A DNA stretch of 64,000 nt, from assembly GCF_003610735.1 (NCBI RefSeq), contig NZ_RAQM01000007.1:434001-498000 (forward strand). Direction: 5' to 3'. The DNA comes from Tenacibaculum lutimaris. GTDB taxonomy: Bacteria; Bacteroidota; Bacteroidia; Flavobacteriales; Flavobacteriaceae. Position numbers and translations under genes: made by a program. A model generated the notes under the pieces. That model saw only the letters and a list, made by a program, of their open reading frames with translations, was not told where the DNA came from and did no database searches. Positions 16,734 to 25,347 of the stretch are shown piece by piece. How positions within the stretch are numbered: the first letter of the stretch is position 1; each line of letters begins with the position of its first letter.

Positions 16734-17126
16734 TTGTACTTTGTTTTCTGGTAACTATAACAATTAAAAAAGGGTATCCCCTAGTCTAAAGTCTGTTTAA
16801 TTTTAGTTAAAGTTTTATAAAATTAGTGTTATGTGTTAAAAGTCAGATTAGTAATTATTAAGAATGGTTGAAGGTTGCCATGTTTATTAAAAATTAGTTG
16901 ATTTGTGTTGCAAAAATAAAGAAGAAAACCTTCCTAATACTAGAGAAATAAAGGGTTTTGAAAAAATTAATAATACTTAATAAGTGTTGTTAATGGGGGA
17001 TTTGTTGTTTGCTTCTTAAAAATGTTTTTTCACATCAATTTAAAGGTGTTTAGCTTCAAATAGGTGTTGCTGATGATTTATTGCTTTTAGTTTTACAAAT
17101 GTTAATTAATAAAAATTTAATAATTT
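16734..17126. other. Intergenic region between LytTR regulator and first SusC
   Basis: There is no supported gene here. A near-consensus promoter for the SusC lies at its right end: TTG (17067-17069), 18 nt, then TAGTTTTA (17088-17095). A weak inverted repeat AAAACC / GGGTTTT occurs around 16925-16958. Nothing else stands out. Confidence 0.5.
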
Positions 17127-20100
17127 ATGAATCTACATTTAAAAAATGTGATCTGTGTATTATTCTTCTTTAGCTTTATGCTAAATATTAATGCACAGGA
17201 GAAAAAAATCATAGGGGTAGTGTCCGATAGTGCAGGCCCTTTACCGGGTGTAAGTATTGTGATTAAAGGTACTGTAAAAGGTACTGAAACTGATTTTGAT
17301 GGTAATTATACCATGAATGTTAAAACAGGTGATGTACTTGTTTATATGTTTTTAGGTTATGCCAAAGTAGAAAAGGTTGTAGGAGAGTCATCTACAATTA
17401 ACGTAGCTATGAAAGAAGACGCTAATATCTTGGATGAGGTAGTGGTGTCTGTAGCATATGCAGCAAAAAAGAAAAAGGATATTATTGGGGCGGTAAGTGT
17501 CGTGTCTGCTAAAGAGGTTGGAGACTTAAAAGTTACAACTGTAACTGAGGCATTACAAGGTACTTCAGGTTTATCTATGGTAAATGCCTCTGGGCAACCA
17601 GGAGCAAGTCCTACAATTAGAATTAGAGGTGTGGGGTCTTTACAAGGAAATGTAGACCCATTAATCATTGTTGATGGAGCTCAATTTGCAGGTAACTTAA
17701 ACTCTATTAACTTCAATGATGTTGAGTCTTATTCTGTATTAAAAGATGCTGATGCAGTTTCTTTATATGGTAACAGAGGAGCAAACGGAGTTATTATTAT
17801 TAAGACAAAATCAGGTGTGAATACTAATGGTGAAGGTATCATCGAAATTAATACAAGTTATGGTTTCTCTGATAAAGCTACAGATGATTATAGTTATTTA
17901 AGTGCAGAACAAATTGTAACTACTTCTTGGCAAGCAATTAGAAATGAAAGATTAGATCAAGGAGATGCTGCTGAACAAGCAGCAATATTTGCTTCTTCTA
18001 ATGTTATGACAGATTTAGCTGTAAATCCATATAGTATAAATGAACCAGTAGATACTAATGGTAAAATTAAGAGTAATGCAAGGTTACTTTATGAAACAAA
18101 CTATTATGACATCTTAACTCAAAAAGCAACAAGACAAGATGTATCTTTAGTGTTAAGAGGAGGAAATGAAAAAACAAGATATTTCGTTTCAGGTGCATTT
18201 TTAGATAGTGAAGGATTTAGTTTAAATTCTAAATTTAGAAGGTATAACGGAAGAGTAAACCTTTCTTCTGATGTTAAATCATGGTTATCTGTAGGTGCTA
18301 ATGCCTTTGTTACAATTAGTGAGTCAAATGTGCCAACTCAAAGCGGTAGTACGTATGCTAATAATATACAGTATGTAAGATCTGTTTCTTCTATATATCC
18401 ATTATATAAGAGGAATGCTGATGGTAGCTTCATTTCAGATAATAATGGTAACAAGCAGTATGATTTTGCTGAACAAAGAGGTTTTTTTGGAAACTATAAC
18501 CCTTTAGCAGAAACTTATGGTAGTGTAAAATTATATGAGAGAAATACATTTAACTTTTCCCCATATCTTACAGTTAAATTTAATGATAAGATTAACTTAA
18601 AGTCTCAATTTAACTACACTAACTATTTATATGAAGGCAACTTATTTAATAATCACTTTGTAGGAACGCCTAAAGAACAAGTAGATAATAGGTATAGTAC
18701 AAAAGAAAGAAATACTACAAAAACATGGAATGTTATTAATACATTGTCATATAAAAATACATTTGATGAAAAGCATACACTAACAGGGCTTTTAGGACAG
18801 GAAATGTATGATAATACATATAACAGGGTTTCAGCTACTTCAACAGGTTATGCTTTTGCCAATTTACCTGAGCTAGATAATGGAGTATTACCTACAGGAG
18901 CAAGTTCTATTACGGAAAAGAATAGATTGTATAGTTTCTTTGGTAGATTGGATTATAACTTTGATGAAAAATACTATTTTGGAACTGGTGTTCGTAGGGA
19001 TGCATCTTCAATCTTTGCAAAAGAGAATCGTTGGGGAACATTTTGGTCTGTTGCTGCAGGATGGAGTATTTATGATGAGTTCTTAAAAGGTAATGGTCTT
19101 GTAAATTCATTAAAATTGAGGGCTAGTTATGGTACAGTTGGTAATCAGAATATAAATCAACAGTTTACTTTCCTTGATCAAAACGGATTAGGTTTTAATA
19201 TTTTAGCAAATCCCGGTTTGGTACCTACAGCAATTGCAAACCCTGATTTAAAATGGGAGACACATAATAAATTGAATATAGGTGTAGATTTTGCATTTTT
19301 TAATAGTAAAGTTTATGGTAGTTTAGAGTATTATGATAACAGAGTAACAGACTTATTATATTTTGATGTCCCAGCACCATCAACAGGTTCAGAAGGAGCA
19401 GGTATAGATGGAAACAACGAGTCAAGAGCTCTAGGAAAATGGAGAAACTTTGGAGAAATGAGTAACAAAGGTTTTGAATTTAATGTGAATTCTGTTAATG
19501 TTGAAAATGATAAATTTAGATGGACGAGCTCATTCGCTATTTCTACAAACCAAAACAGAATAGAAGATATTAAACAAATCGAAAATCGAGGTTCTTTCCG
19601 TTGGGAAGCAGGTAGAGATCGTTACGAATTCTATATGAGAGAATGGGCGGGAGTTAATCCTACAACAGGGGCTCCAGAATGGTACAAAGATGTGGTAGAT
19701 ACAAGCGGGAAAGTAACAGGAAGGGAAAAAACTTCTACTTACTCGGAAGCTACAAGGTATTATACAGGTAAATCAGCATTGCCAGATTTTGAAGGTAGAT
19801 TAGGAACTAAGTTTGAATATAATGGTATTGATTTAACATTAAACTTTAACTATAAGTTTGGAAATTATATCTATAATACTGATTTCTCTTCTTTAATGAA
19901 AGCTAGAAATTTAGGAGAACAATCAAGTTCAGAAACATTAAAAGCATGGCAAAAGGAAGGAGATATTACAGATGTACCAAAGTTAACTACAGAAGCTGAT
20001 GATTTTAACTCTAGATCTACAAGATGGTTGCAAAGAGGGGATTTCATACGTTTAAAAAACATTTCTTTAGGATATAATTTGAACCAAGAAATGTTAGATA

Positions 20101-20264
20101 AACTTAAAATAAGAAAGTTAAGAGTTTATTTATCAGCAGACAATTATTGGACATGGAAAAGAGAAAATAATTTAGATGATCCTGAACAAGCTTTTAATGG
20201 TATTACAGATAACAGATCTACAGTTTTGAAAACTTTGTCTTTAGGAGTTAATATTTCACTATAA
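17127..20264 (+). CDS. SusC/RagA-family TonB-linked outer-membrane transporter (pair 1)
   Basis: This 1045-aa outer-membrane importer starts with a cleavable signal peptide ending LNINAQ (about 24 aa). A carboxypeptidase-regulatory-like Ig domain follows (about 27-105, GVSIVIKGTVKGTETDFDGNYTM). The TonB plug (about 115-230) has the SusC hallmark IRIRGVGSLQG...PLIIVDGAQF and SLYGNRGANGVIIIKTKSG. The rest is a 22-strand beta barrel ending LSLGVNISL. It works with the SusD lipoprotein encoded 13 nt downstream to import oligomers. No glycoside hydrolase, lyase, sulfatase or peptidase is adjacent, so the substrate cannot be inferred. It is 1 aa longer than the second SusC and shares its architecture, but is clearly diverged. 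Confidence 0.94.
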   Translation: MNLHLKNVICVLFFFSFMLNINAQEKKIIGVVSDSAGPLPGVSIVIKGTVKGTETDFDGNYTMNVKTGDVLVYMFLGYAKVEKVVGESSTINVAMKEDANILDEVVVSVAYAAKKKKDIIGAVSVVSAKEVGDLKVTTVTEALQGTSGLSMVNASGQPGASPTIRIRGVGSLQGNVDPLIIVDGAQFAGNLNSINFNDVESYSVLKDADAVSLYGNRGANGVIIIKTKSGVNTNGEGIIEINTSYGFSDKATDDYSYLSAEQIVTTSWQAIRNERLDQGDAAEQAAIFASSNVMTDLAVNPYSINEPVDTNGKIKSNARLLYETNYYDILTQKATRQDVSLVLRGGNEKTRYFVSGAFLDSEGFSLNSKFRRYNGRVNLSSDVKSWLSVGANAFVTISESNVPTQSGSTYANNIQYVRSVSSIYPLYKRNADGSFISDNNGNKQYDFAEQRGFFGNYNPLAETYGSVKLYERNTFNFSPYLTVKFNDKINLKSQFNYTNYLYEGNLFNNHFVGTPKEQVDNRYSTKERNTTKTWNVINTLSYKNTFDEKHTLTGLLGQEMYDNTYNRVSATSTGYAFANLPELDNGVLPTGASSITEKNRLYSFFGRLDYNFDEKYYFGTGVRRDASSIFAKENRWGTFWSVAAGWSIYDEFLKGNGLVNSLKLRASYGTVGNQNINQQFTFLDQNGLGFNILANPGLVPTAIANPDLKWETHNKLNIGVDFAFFNSKVYGSLEYYDNRVTDLLYFDVPAPSTGSEGAGIDGNNESRALGKWRNFGEMSNKGFEFNVNSVNVENDKFRWTSSFAISTNQNRIEDIKQIENRGSFRWEAGRDRYEFYMREWAGVNPTTGAPEWYKDVVDTSGKVTGREKTSTYSEATRYYTGKSALPDFEGRLGTKFEYNGIDLTLNFNYKFGNYIYNTDFSSLMKARNLGEQSSSETLKAWQKEGDITDVPKLTTEADDFNSRSTRWLQRGDFIRLKNISLGYNLNQEMLDKLKIRKLRVYLSADNYWTWKRENNLDDPEQAFNGITDNRSTVLKTLSLGVNISL

Positions 20265-20277
20265 AAGAGAATAAGAA

Positions 20278-21702
20278 ATGAAAAATATATTAAAATATAC
20301 ATTAATAGGAGCTTTATTGATAGGATTTACATCGTGTAGCAATGAATTCCTTGATGAACCAGTACCAACAGGTTCTGTTTCAGATAAAGTAACTTATACC
20401 ACTGAGTCAGGAGTAGATGCAGCTTTAACAGGTATGTTCGCTGTGTTGAGAGACTATAGGGCAAGTCATGATACTTGGGGAGGAAAGGCTTATTATTTAG
20501 GAGCAGATGTTATGGGGACAGATTTAATGGTCCCTGGGTTTAACTGGTATATTTTTGAACATAGATGGGATGTTACAGAGAACTCGAATGGAAGAAGAGC
20601 TAATTGGGCATGGGAACTTTTCTATTCAGTAGCAAATATTTCAAGAACTCATGTAATTGGGGTTACTAGTTCAACATTACCAGAAGATAAGAAAAAAGCT
20701 TATATAAGTGAATTAAAAGCAGTAGAAGCATATTGTTATTTTAACTTAGTAAGATATTATTCTGGTTCTTACCTGTTAGGTGACAGTAAACCAGGAATAC
20801 CTTTATATACAGCTACTATAAACTCAGATGTAAAACCAACGGGTAGAGGTACTATTAAAGAAACATATGATAGGATTATAACTCAGTTGGAAGAAGCTGT
20901 TCCAAATATGTCAAATTCGCTTTCTAAATATAGGTTTAATAAATCTGTAGCAGAGGGGCTTTTAGCAAGAGTATATTTAGAGGTTGGTAATTGGGCTAAA
21001 GCAGCAGAATATGCGGCTAAAGCTAAGAGAGGTTATACACTAATGGATACTAAAACCTATACACAAGGCTTTAATACAATTAATAATGATGAATGGATGT
21101 GGGCGTTACCATTTAATGCATCACAACAACCTGGAGCTCCAAGATTCTTTTCTTTTATAGATCATAATACATCTGGATACAATGATATATACGTAAGTAA
21201 AGATTTTCAAGCGTTATTTACTAGTGATACTGATATTAGAAAATCATTAATTGTTTCTACAGGATCTACAAATAGTACTACATCATTTGTAACTGAAAAG
21301 TTTAGAGATTTAGCAGATAGGTCAGGAGATTTAGTGTTTATGAGAGCTTCAGAAATGTATTTAATAGAGGCAGAAGCAAAAGCAGAAATGAATGATTTAC
21401 CTGGGGCAAAGAATGTTTTATTAGAACTTTTAAAATCAAGAGATACTGCAGCTGCTTTATCTTCGGCAGCTACTAAAGAAGCATTAGTAGATGAAATTTT
21501 AATAGAAAGAAGAAAAGAATTGTATGGAGAATTAGGAGTATCATGGTTTGATTTAAAAAGAAGAAATCAAGCTATTTCTAGAAAAGGAGAGGCTCACAGA
21601 TGGCCTGTTGAATTTGAAGCTGGAAATGCAAGATGGAATTTTAAAATACCACAAGCAGAAATAGATAAAAATCCGAATATTTCTGAAGCAGATCAGAACT
21701 AA
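20278..21702 (+). CDS. SusD/RagB-family nutrient-binding lipoprotein (pair 1)
   Basis: This 474-aa surface lipoprotein has a type II signal ending GFTS-C20. The N-terminal NEFLDEPVPTG is the usual SusD opening. TPR-like helices with the conserved EAYCYFNLVRYYSG region and the C-terminal MYLIEAEAKAEMNDLPGAKNVL and SWFDLKRRNQA motifs place it in the RagB/SusD family. The end (FKIPQAEIDKNPNISEADQN) is the typical family terminus. It forms the hinged lid over the SusC encoded upstream. It is translated from the same mRNA (13-nt gap). A strong terminator follows at 21777. Confidence 0.93.
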   Translation: MKNILKYTLIGALLIGFTSCSNEFLDEPVPTGSVSDKVTYTTESGVDAALTGMFAVLRDYRASHDTWGGKAYYLGADVMGTDLMVPGFNWYIFEHRWDVTENSNGRRANWAWELFYSVANISRTHVIGVTSSTLPEDKKKAYISELKAVEAYCYFNLVRYYSGSYLLGDSKPGIPLYTATINSDVKPTGRGTIKETYDRIITQLEEAVPNMSNSLSKYRFNKSVAEGLLARVYLEVGNWAKAAEYAAKAKRGYTLMDTKTYTQGFNTINNDEWMWALPFNASQQPGAPRFFSFIDHNTSGYNDIYVSKDFQALFTSDTDIRKSLIVSTGSTNSTTSFVTEKFRDLADRSGDLVFMRASEMYLIEAEAKAEMNDLPGAKNVLLELLKSRDTAAALSSAATKEALVDEILIERRKELYGELGVSWFDLKRRNQAISRKGEAHRWPVEFEAGNARWNFKIPQAEIDKNPNISEADQN

Positions 21703-21776
21703 ATAATTCTTAATCTACTTTTTTATAAGTAAGAAATGTCTTGCTTGTAAAAACAGATGATTCCCCTGATAAATAG

Positions 21777-21806
21777 AAAAGCTGAGAGTACACTCTCAGC
21801 TTTTTT
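21777..21806 (+). terminator. Terminator of SusCD pair 1
   Basis: AAAAGCTGAGAGT / ACTCTCAGCTTTT, a 13-bp perfect stem with a 2-nt centre, followed by a T-run. Confidence 0.92.
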
Positions 21807-21858
21807 ACTTTTAAGATATTGTTTTTTCAAATCAAAAATAAGGTGATTCAAATCAAAG

Positions 21859-21892
21859 TTGTAAGTATGAAGTATTAAGCTTAATACTTTTG
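21859..21892 (+). promoter_or_regulatory. Promoter of candidate small RNA with 20-bp palindromic operator
   Basis: TTG (21859-21861), a 23-nt spacer and TACTTTTG (21885-21892) match the flavobacterial TTG-N17-23-TAnnTTTG promoter. AAGTATTAAG/CTTAATACTT (21870-21889) is a perfect 20-bp palindrome covering the spacer end and the first five bases of the -7 box. This is where a repressor would block polymerase. Confidence 0.6.
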
Positions 21893-21898
21893 CACTAC

Positions 21899-21985
21899 TT
21901 ACATCAAACTTTGTTTTCATTGATGTAATTATTTGAATTAGTTATACAAAGTCAAGGAGTCATTAACCTTGACTTTTTTTATTTT
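21899..21985 (+). ncRNA. Candidate structured small RNA, copy 1 (SusCD-associated two-hairpin element)
   Basis: The expected transcription start, about 7 nt after the -7 box, coincides with the first stem. Hairpin 1 is TTACATCAA (21899-21907) / TTGATGTAA (21920-21928) with loop ACTTTGTTTTCA. Hairpin 2 is AAAGTCAAGG (21948-21957) / CCTTGACTTT (21967-21976) with loop AGTCATTAA, and then T-rich DNA, so it doubles as a terminator. The RNA would be about 85 nt. A second copy follows the second SusD with compensatory base-pair changes and conserved loops. The unpaired linker is complementary to the region before the next SusC start. An alternative is a leaky attenuator in the leader of the second SusC. 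Confidence 0.6.
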
Positions 21986-22173
21986 TATCGCTATTGAAGA
22001 AGTTTTTTCTTTGTTTAATATTGTTATTGTTTGTTTTTTTTTTCTTTTCAAAAATGCTTTTTGTTTTATTTCAATTTTTTAAATGTTAAAAAAATAGATA
22101 TAATGTTATGTTATAGTTAATTTTTTAATTTTATAAAGTTAATTTTTTAAAATCATTGTAAAATAATGGTTTA

Positions 22174-22187
22174 TAATTCAAATAATT
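22174..22187 (+). promoter_or_regulatory. Possible small-RNA target site before second SusC start codon
   Basis: TAATTCAAATAATT at 22174-22187 is the exact reverse complement of the RNA element linker at 21927-21940. It ends 6 nt before the SusC ATG at 22194, so pairing would cover the ribosome entry region. Sequence composition is very AT-rich, which weakens the significance. Confidence 0.35.
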
Positions 22188-22193
22188 TAATTT

Positions 22194-25100
22194 ATGAAAT
22201 TAAAAAACTACTTAACGCTAATGTTCTTGCTTATGAGCATGTCAATTTTAGCACAAGAAAAAACAGTCACAGGAACTGTGACAGATCAAACAGGACCTTT
22301 GCCTGGTGTAAGTGTGGTAATTAAAGGAACTAACAAAGGAGTGGAAACAGACTTTAATGGTAAGTATATTATTAAAGTAAGTCAAGGAGAAGTACTAGTC
22401 TTTAGTTTTGTTGGGCTCAAAACTCAAGAGAAGAAAGTAGGTGCATTATCGGTTGTCAATGTTAAACTAGAAGATGACAGTAGCTTGTTAGATGAAGTAG
22501 TAGTTGTAGCATATGGTACTACGACAAGAGAAGCTTTAACAGGAGCAGTAAACACTTTAGGGGTTGAAGAACTTGCAACGCGAAACCTAACTTCTCCAAT
22601 TGCAGCAATAGAAGGAAGGGCTACAGGTGTTCAATTTACGTCTACTAATGGTCAACCAGGTTCCACTCCAAGTATTGTGATTAGAGGAGTTGGTACCCTA
22701 AATGGAAATACAGATCCTTTGTTTATAGTAGATGGGGTGCAGTATGAAGGATCTCTAAATTCTATTAATCAGGAGGATATAGAGTCTCTTACAATATTAA
22801 AGGATGCAGCTTCAACATCTCTATACGGAGCTAGAGCTGCAAATGGTGTTGTAATTATTACTACTAAAAGTGGGACTAGAGGAGCTATAAAAGTAAATGC
22901 TTCTATACAAGGGGGTATGGTTTCTAGAGCCAATTCATTATACGACCAAGTTACTCCAAGTCAATATTATGAAGTAATGTGGGAAGCTTTAAGGAATACA
23001 TCAGCTGCTGGTGGTAGCGCAAGTTATGCTTCAGATAATATTTATAGCCAGTTAGGGTATAATCCTTTTAATGTTCCAAATGATCAAATTGTAGGGGTAG
23101 ATGGAAAAATTAATCCTAATGCTAAATTAATGTATAAAACATTAGATTGGTTTGAATTTATGGAGCGTACAGGATACAGAAAAAATTATAATATTAATGT
23201 ATCTGGAGGAGGTGAAAAACATAGAGTGTTTTTTTCTACTTCTTATTTAGATGAAGAAGGGTATGTGGTAAAATCTAATTTTGATAGACTTACTACCCGT
23301 TTAAATGCAGATTTTGATGTTAATGATAATATTAAGATTGGAGGAAGTGCAAATGTTACTATAACAGAAGCTGTAGGTCCTAGTTCTGCAGGAACAGGAA
23401 GTATTGTAAACCCTTTTGGTTTTGCTCAGAATATGGGGTCTATTTATCCAGTTTATGTTAATGATCGAAATGGAAACATCGTAAAAGATCAAGCAGGAAA
23501 CCCTATTTTTGATAGTGGTAGCGGATTTCCTCAATACAACATAGGTACAAGACCTATTTATCAAGAGCGTCATGCTTTACAAGAGCTTTTATTAAATGAT
23601 GAAAGAGATAAAGATAACACCTATGGTTTTAGATTTTTTGGAGATTTTAAAATTTTAGAAGGGCTTCGTTTACGATTAGATTATGGTAGGGATATTAATG
23701 AAAGCTTAGAAAAAGAATACGAAAATGCTATCATTGGTGATGCTCAAGGAAACCCACCAGTAGATCCAGGAGGGAGATATAGTGAAGAAAGATCTAGGAG
23801 AGAAGTGCAAAACTTTACTCAAGTTCTAACATATGCTAAAAGTTTTGGTAATCATAATTTCGATTTAACTTTAGGGCACGAAAGTTACAATAGATTGTAT
23901 TCTGAAAATAGTGGATTGGCTATATCTCAAACCACTTCAGGTATATATGAGTTTGACAACTTTCCTAGTTTAGTTAGTTTGAATGGATACTCAAGCAGAA
24001 AATCAGTTGAAGGTTATTTGTCAAGGTTGAACTATAATTTTGATAGTAAATATTATTTAAGTGCTTCGTTTAGACGTGATGCTTCTTCTGTGTTTTCTCC
24101 AGAGTCTAGATGGGGAAACTTTTATTCTGTAGGTGCTTCATGGAATGTTCATAAAGAAAAATTCATGAAAAATTTACCATTTATTAACAGGTTAAAGTTA
24201 AGAAGTTCATGGGGGGAAGTAGGAAATGATGATTTGAACGATTTTTTCTTATATCAAGCAAGATTTGGTCTTACCTCAAATGCAACGGATGGTGCGTTTA
24301 TTTTATCTGATTTAGGAAATTTAAACTTACAATGGGAAACTATTGAAAACTTTAATGCTGCGATAGAGTTTACTATGTTTGATAACTTCTTAGACGGATC
24401 AGTAGAGTATTATAAGCGCAATTCAACAGATTTATTATATAATGTTCCGATTGCCCCAAGTATCGGTATAAATGTTCAACCAGATAATATTGGGGATATG
24501 TATAACTCAGGATGGGAAGTAGCTTTAACAGGACATTTATTTAAAAGGAAGGATTTTAAATGGGATTTAACTTTACAAGGATCTACATTTAAAAATGAAA
24601 TTACGTTCATACCTTCTCCATTTATTAATGGATCTAAGAGGTGGGTAGAAGGAAGATCAAGATTTGATTTTTTCTTATATAGAACAGCAGGTGTAGACCC
24701 TAATAATGGAGATCAATTGTATTATATGTATGAACAAGATGAAAATGGAGAAACTGTTCCTGTTTTAGATGTAAATGGAAACCATGAAACAACAAATGAT
24801 TGGGAAGAAACTGAAAGAGCTTATACAGGAGACTCTTCTATACCAGATTTACTAGGTTCAATATACAATAGTTTAAGCTATAAAGGAATTACTTTAGATT
24901 TCTTAATCAACTACGGAATAGGAGGAAGCATTTTAGATAATGGATATTCATCTATGATGCATAGCGGACGTTATGGGCGTTCTATGCATCCAGATATTTT
25001 AAGAGCTTGGAGGCAACCAGGAGATATAACAGATGTTCCAAGATTAGAAAATGGTAGTACAACTTTAGTTACAGGTAATTCAGACAGGTTTTTAACAGAT

Positions 25101-25328
25101 GCATCATTTTGGGCTCTAAAGAATGTTAGTCTTGGTTATGAATTTGATAAAGAGTTGTTAAATAAATATGGTGTAGATAATTTAAAATTATCGTTAACAG
25201 GAGAGAACTTATACTTAAAAAGTAAAAGGAAAGGTTTAGATCCTCAATACAATTTTGCAGGTACACAGTCAGGTAATGATTTTAGCCCAGCTAGAACAGT
25301 TTCTCTAGGTTTAAGTATATCATTTTAA
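22194..25328 (+). CDS. SusC/RagA-family TonB-linked outer-membrane transporter (pair 2)
   Basis: This 1044-aa protein has the same architecture as the first SusC. A signal peptide ends MSILAQ, and a carboxypeptidase-regulatory-like domain (GVSVVIKGTNKGVETDFNGKY) leads to a plug with the IVIRGVGTLNGNTDPLFIVDGVQY and SLYGARAANGVVIITTKSG motifs. A TonB-dependent barrel follows, ending TVSLGLSISF. Its N-terminal 100 residues are very similar to pair 1, while the barrel differs, suggesting duplication with substrate divergence. A SusD gene follows 19 nt downstream. The leader is very AT-rich and contains a 14-nt stretch complementary to the small RNA candidate upstream. Confidence 0.94.
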   Translation: MKLKNYLTLMFLLMSMSILAQEKTVTGTVTDQTGPLPGVSVVIKGTNKGVETDFNGKYIIKVSQGEVLVFSFVGLKTQEKKVGALSVVNVKLEDDSSLLDEVVVVAYGTTTREALTGAVNTLGVEELATRNLTSPIAAIEGRATGVQFTSTNGQPGSTPSIVIRGVGTLNGNTDPLFIVDGVQYEGSLNSINQEDIESLTILKDAASTSLYGARAANGVVIITTKSGTRGAIKVNASIQGGMVSRANSLYDQVTPSQYYEVMWEALRNTSAAGGSASYASDNIYSQLGYNPFNVPNDQIVGVDGKINPNAKLMYKTLDWFEFMERTGYRKNYNINVSGGGEKHRVFFSTSYLDEEGYVVKSNFDRLTTRLNADFDVNDNIKIGGSANVTITEAVGPSSAGTGSIVNPFGFAQNMGSIYPVYVNDRNGNIVKDQAGNPIFDSGSGFPQYNIGTRPIYQERHALQELLLNDERDKDNTYGFRFFGDFKILEGLRLRLDYGRDINESLEKEYENAIIGDAQGNPPVDPGGRYSEERSRREVQNFTQVLTYAKSFGNHNFDLTLGHESYNRLYSENSGLAISQTTSGIYEFDNFPSLVSLNGYSSRKSVEGYLSRLNYNFDSKYYLSASFRRDASSVFSPESRWGNFYSVGASWNVHKEKFMKNLPFINRLKLRSSWGEVGNDDLNDFFLYQARFGLTSNATDGAFILSDLGNLNLQWETIENFNAAIEFTMFDNFLDGSVEYYKRNSTDLLYNVPIAPSIGINVQPDNIGDMYNSGWEVALTGHLFKRKDFKWDLTLQGSTFKNEITFIPSPFINGSKRWVEGRSRFDFFLYRTAGVDPNNGDQLYYMYEQDENGETVPVLDVNGNHETTNDWEETERAYTGDSSIPDLLGSIYNSLSYKGITLDFLINYGIGGSILDNGYSSMMHSGRYGRSMHPDILRAWRQPGDITDVPRLENGSTTLVTGNSDRFLTDASFWALKNVSLGYEFDKELLNKYGVDNLKLSLTGENLYLKSKRKGLDPQYNFAGTQSGNDFSPARTVSLGLSISF

Positions 25329-25347
25329 ATAGAAAAAAGTACAAATT

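Larger units (their letters stand above)
21703..22193. other. Intergenic region between the two SusCD pairs
   Basis: This 491-nt gap is not empty. It holds the terminator of pair 1 (21777-21806), a promoter with an overlapping 20-bp palindrome (21859-21892), a two-hairpin RNA element (21899-21985) and a very AT-rich leader before the second SusC. A minus-strand frame over 21723-21920 runs through the terminator and is not credible. Confidence 0.8.

Noticed and set aside
21723..21920. 65-aa minus-strand ORF between the SusCD pairs
   Set aside because: It runs across a strong terminator, the 20-bp palindrome and the RNA element, and has no conserved features.
17127..25328. The two SusC genes as a recent tandem duplication
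   Set aside because: They share architecture and N-terminal motifs, but barrels are strongly diverged, so duplication is old.
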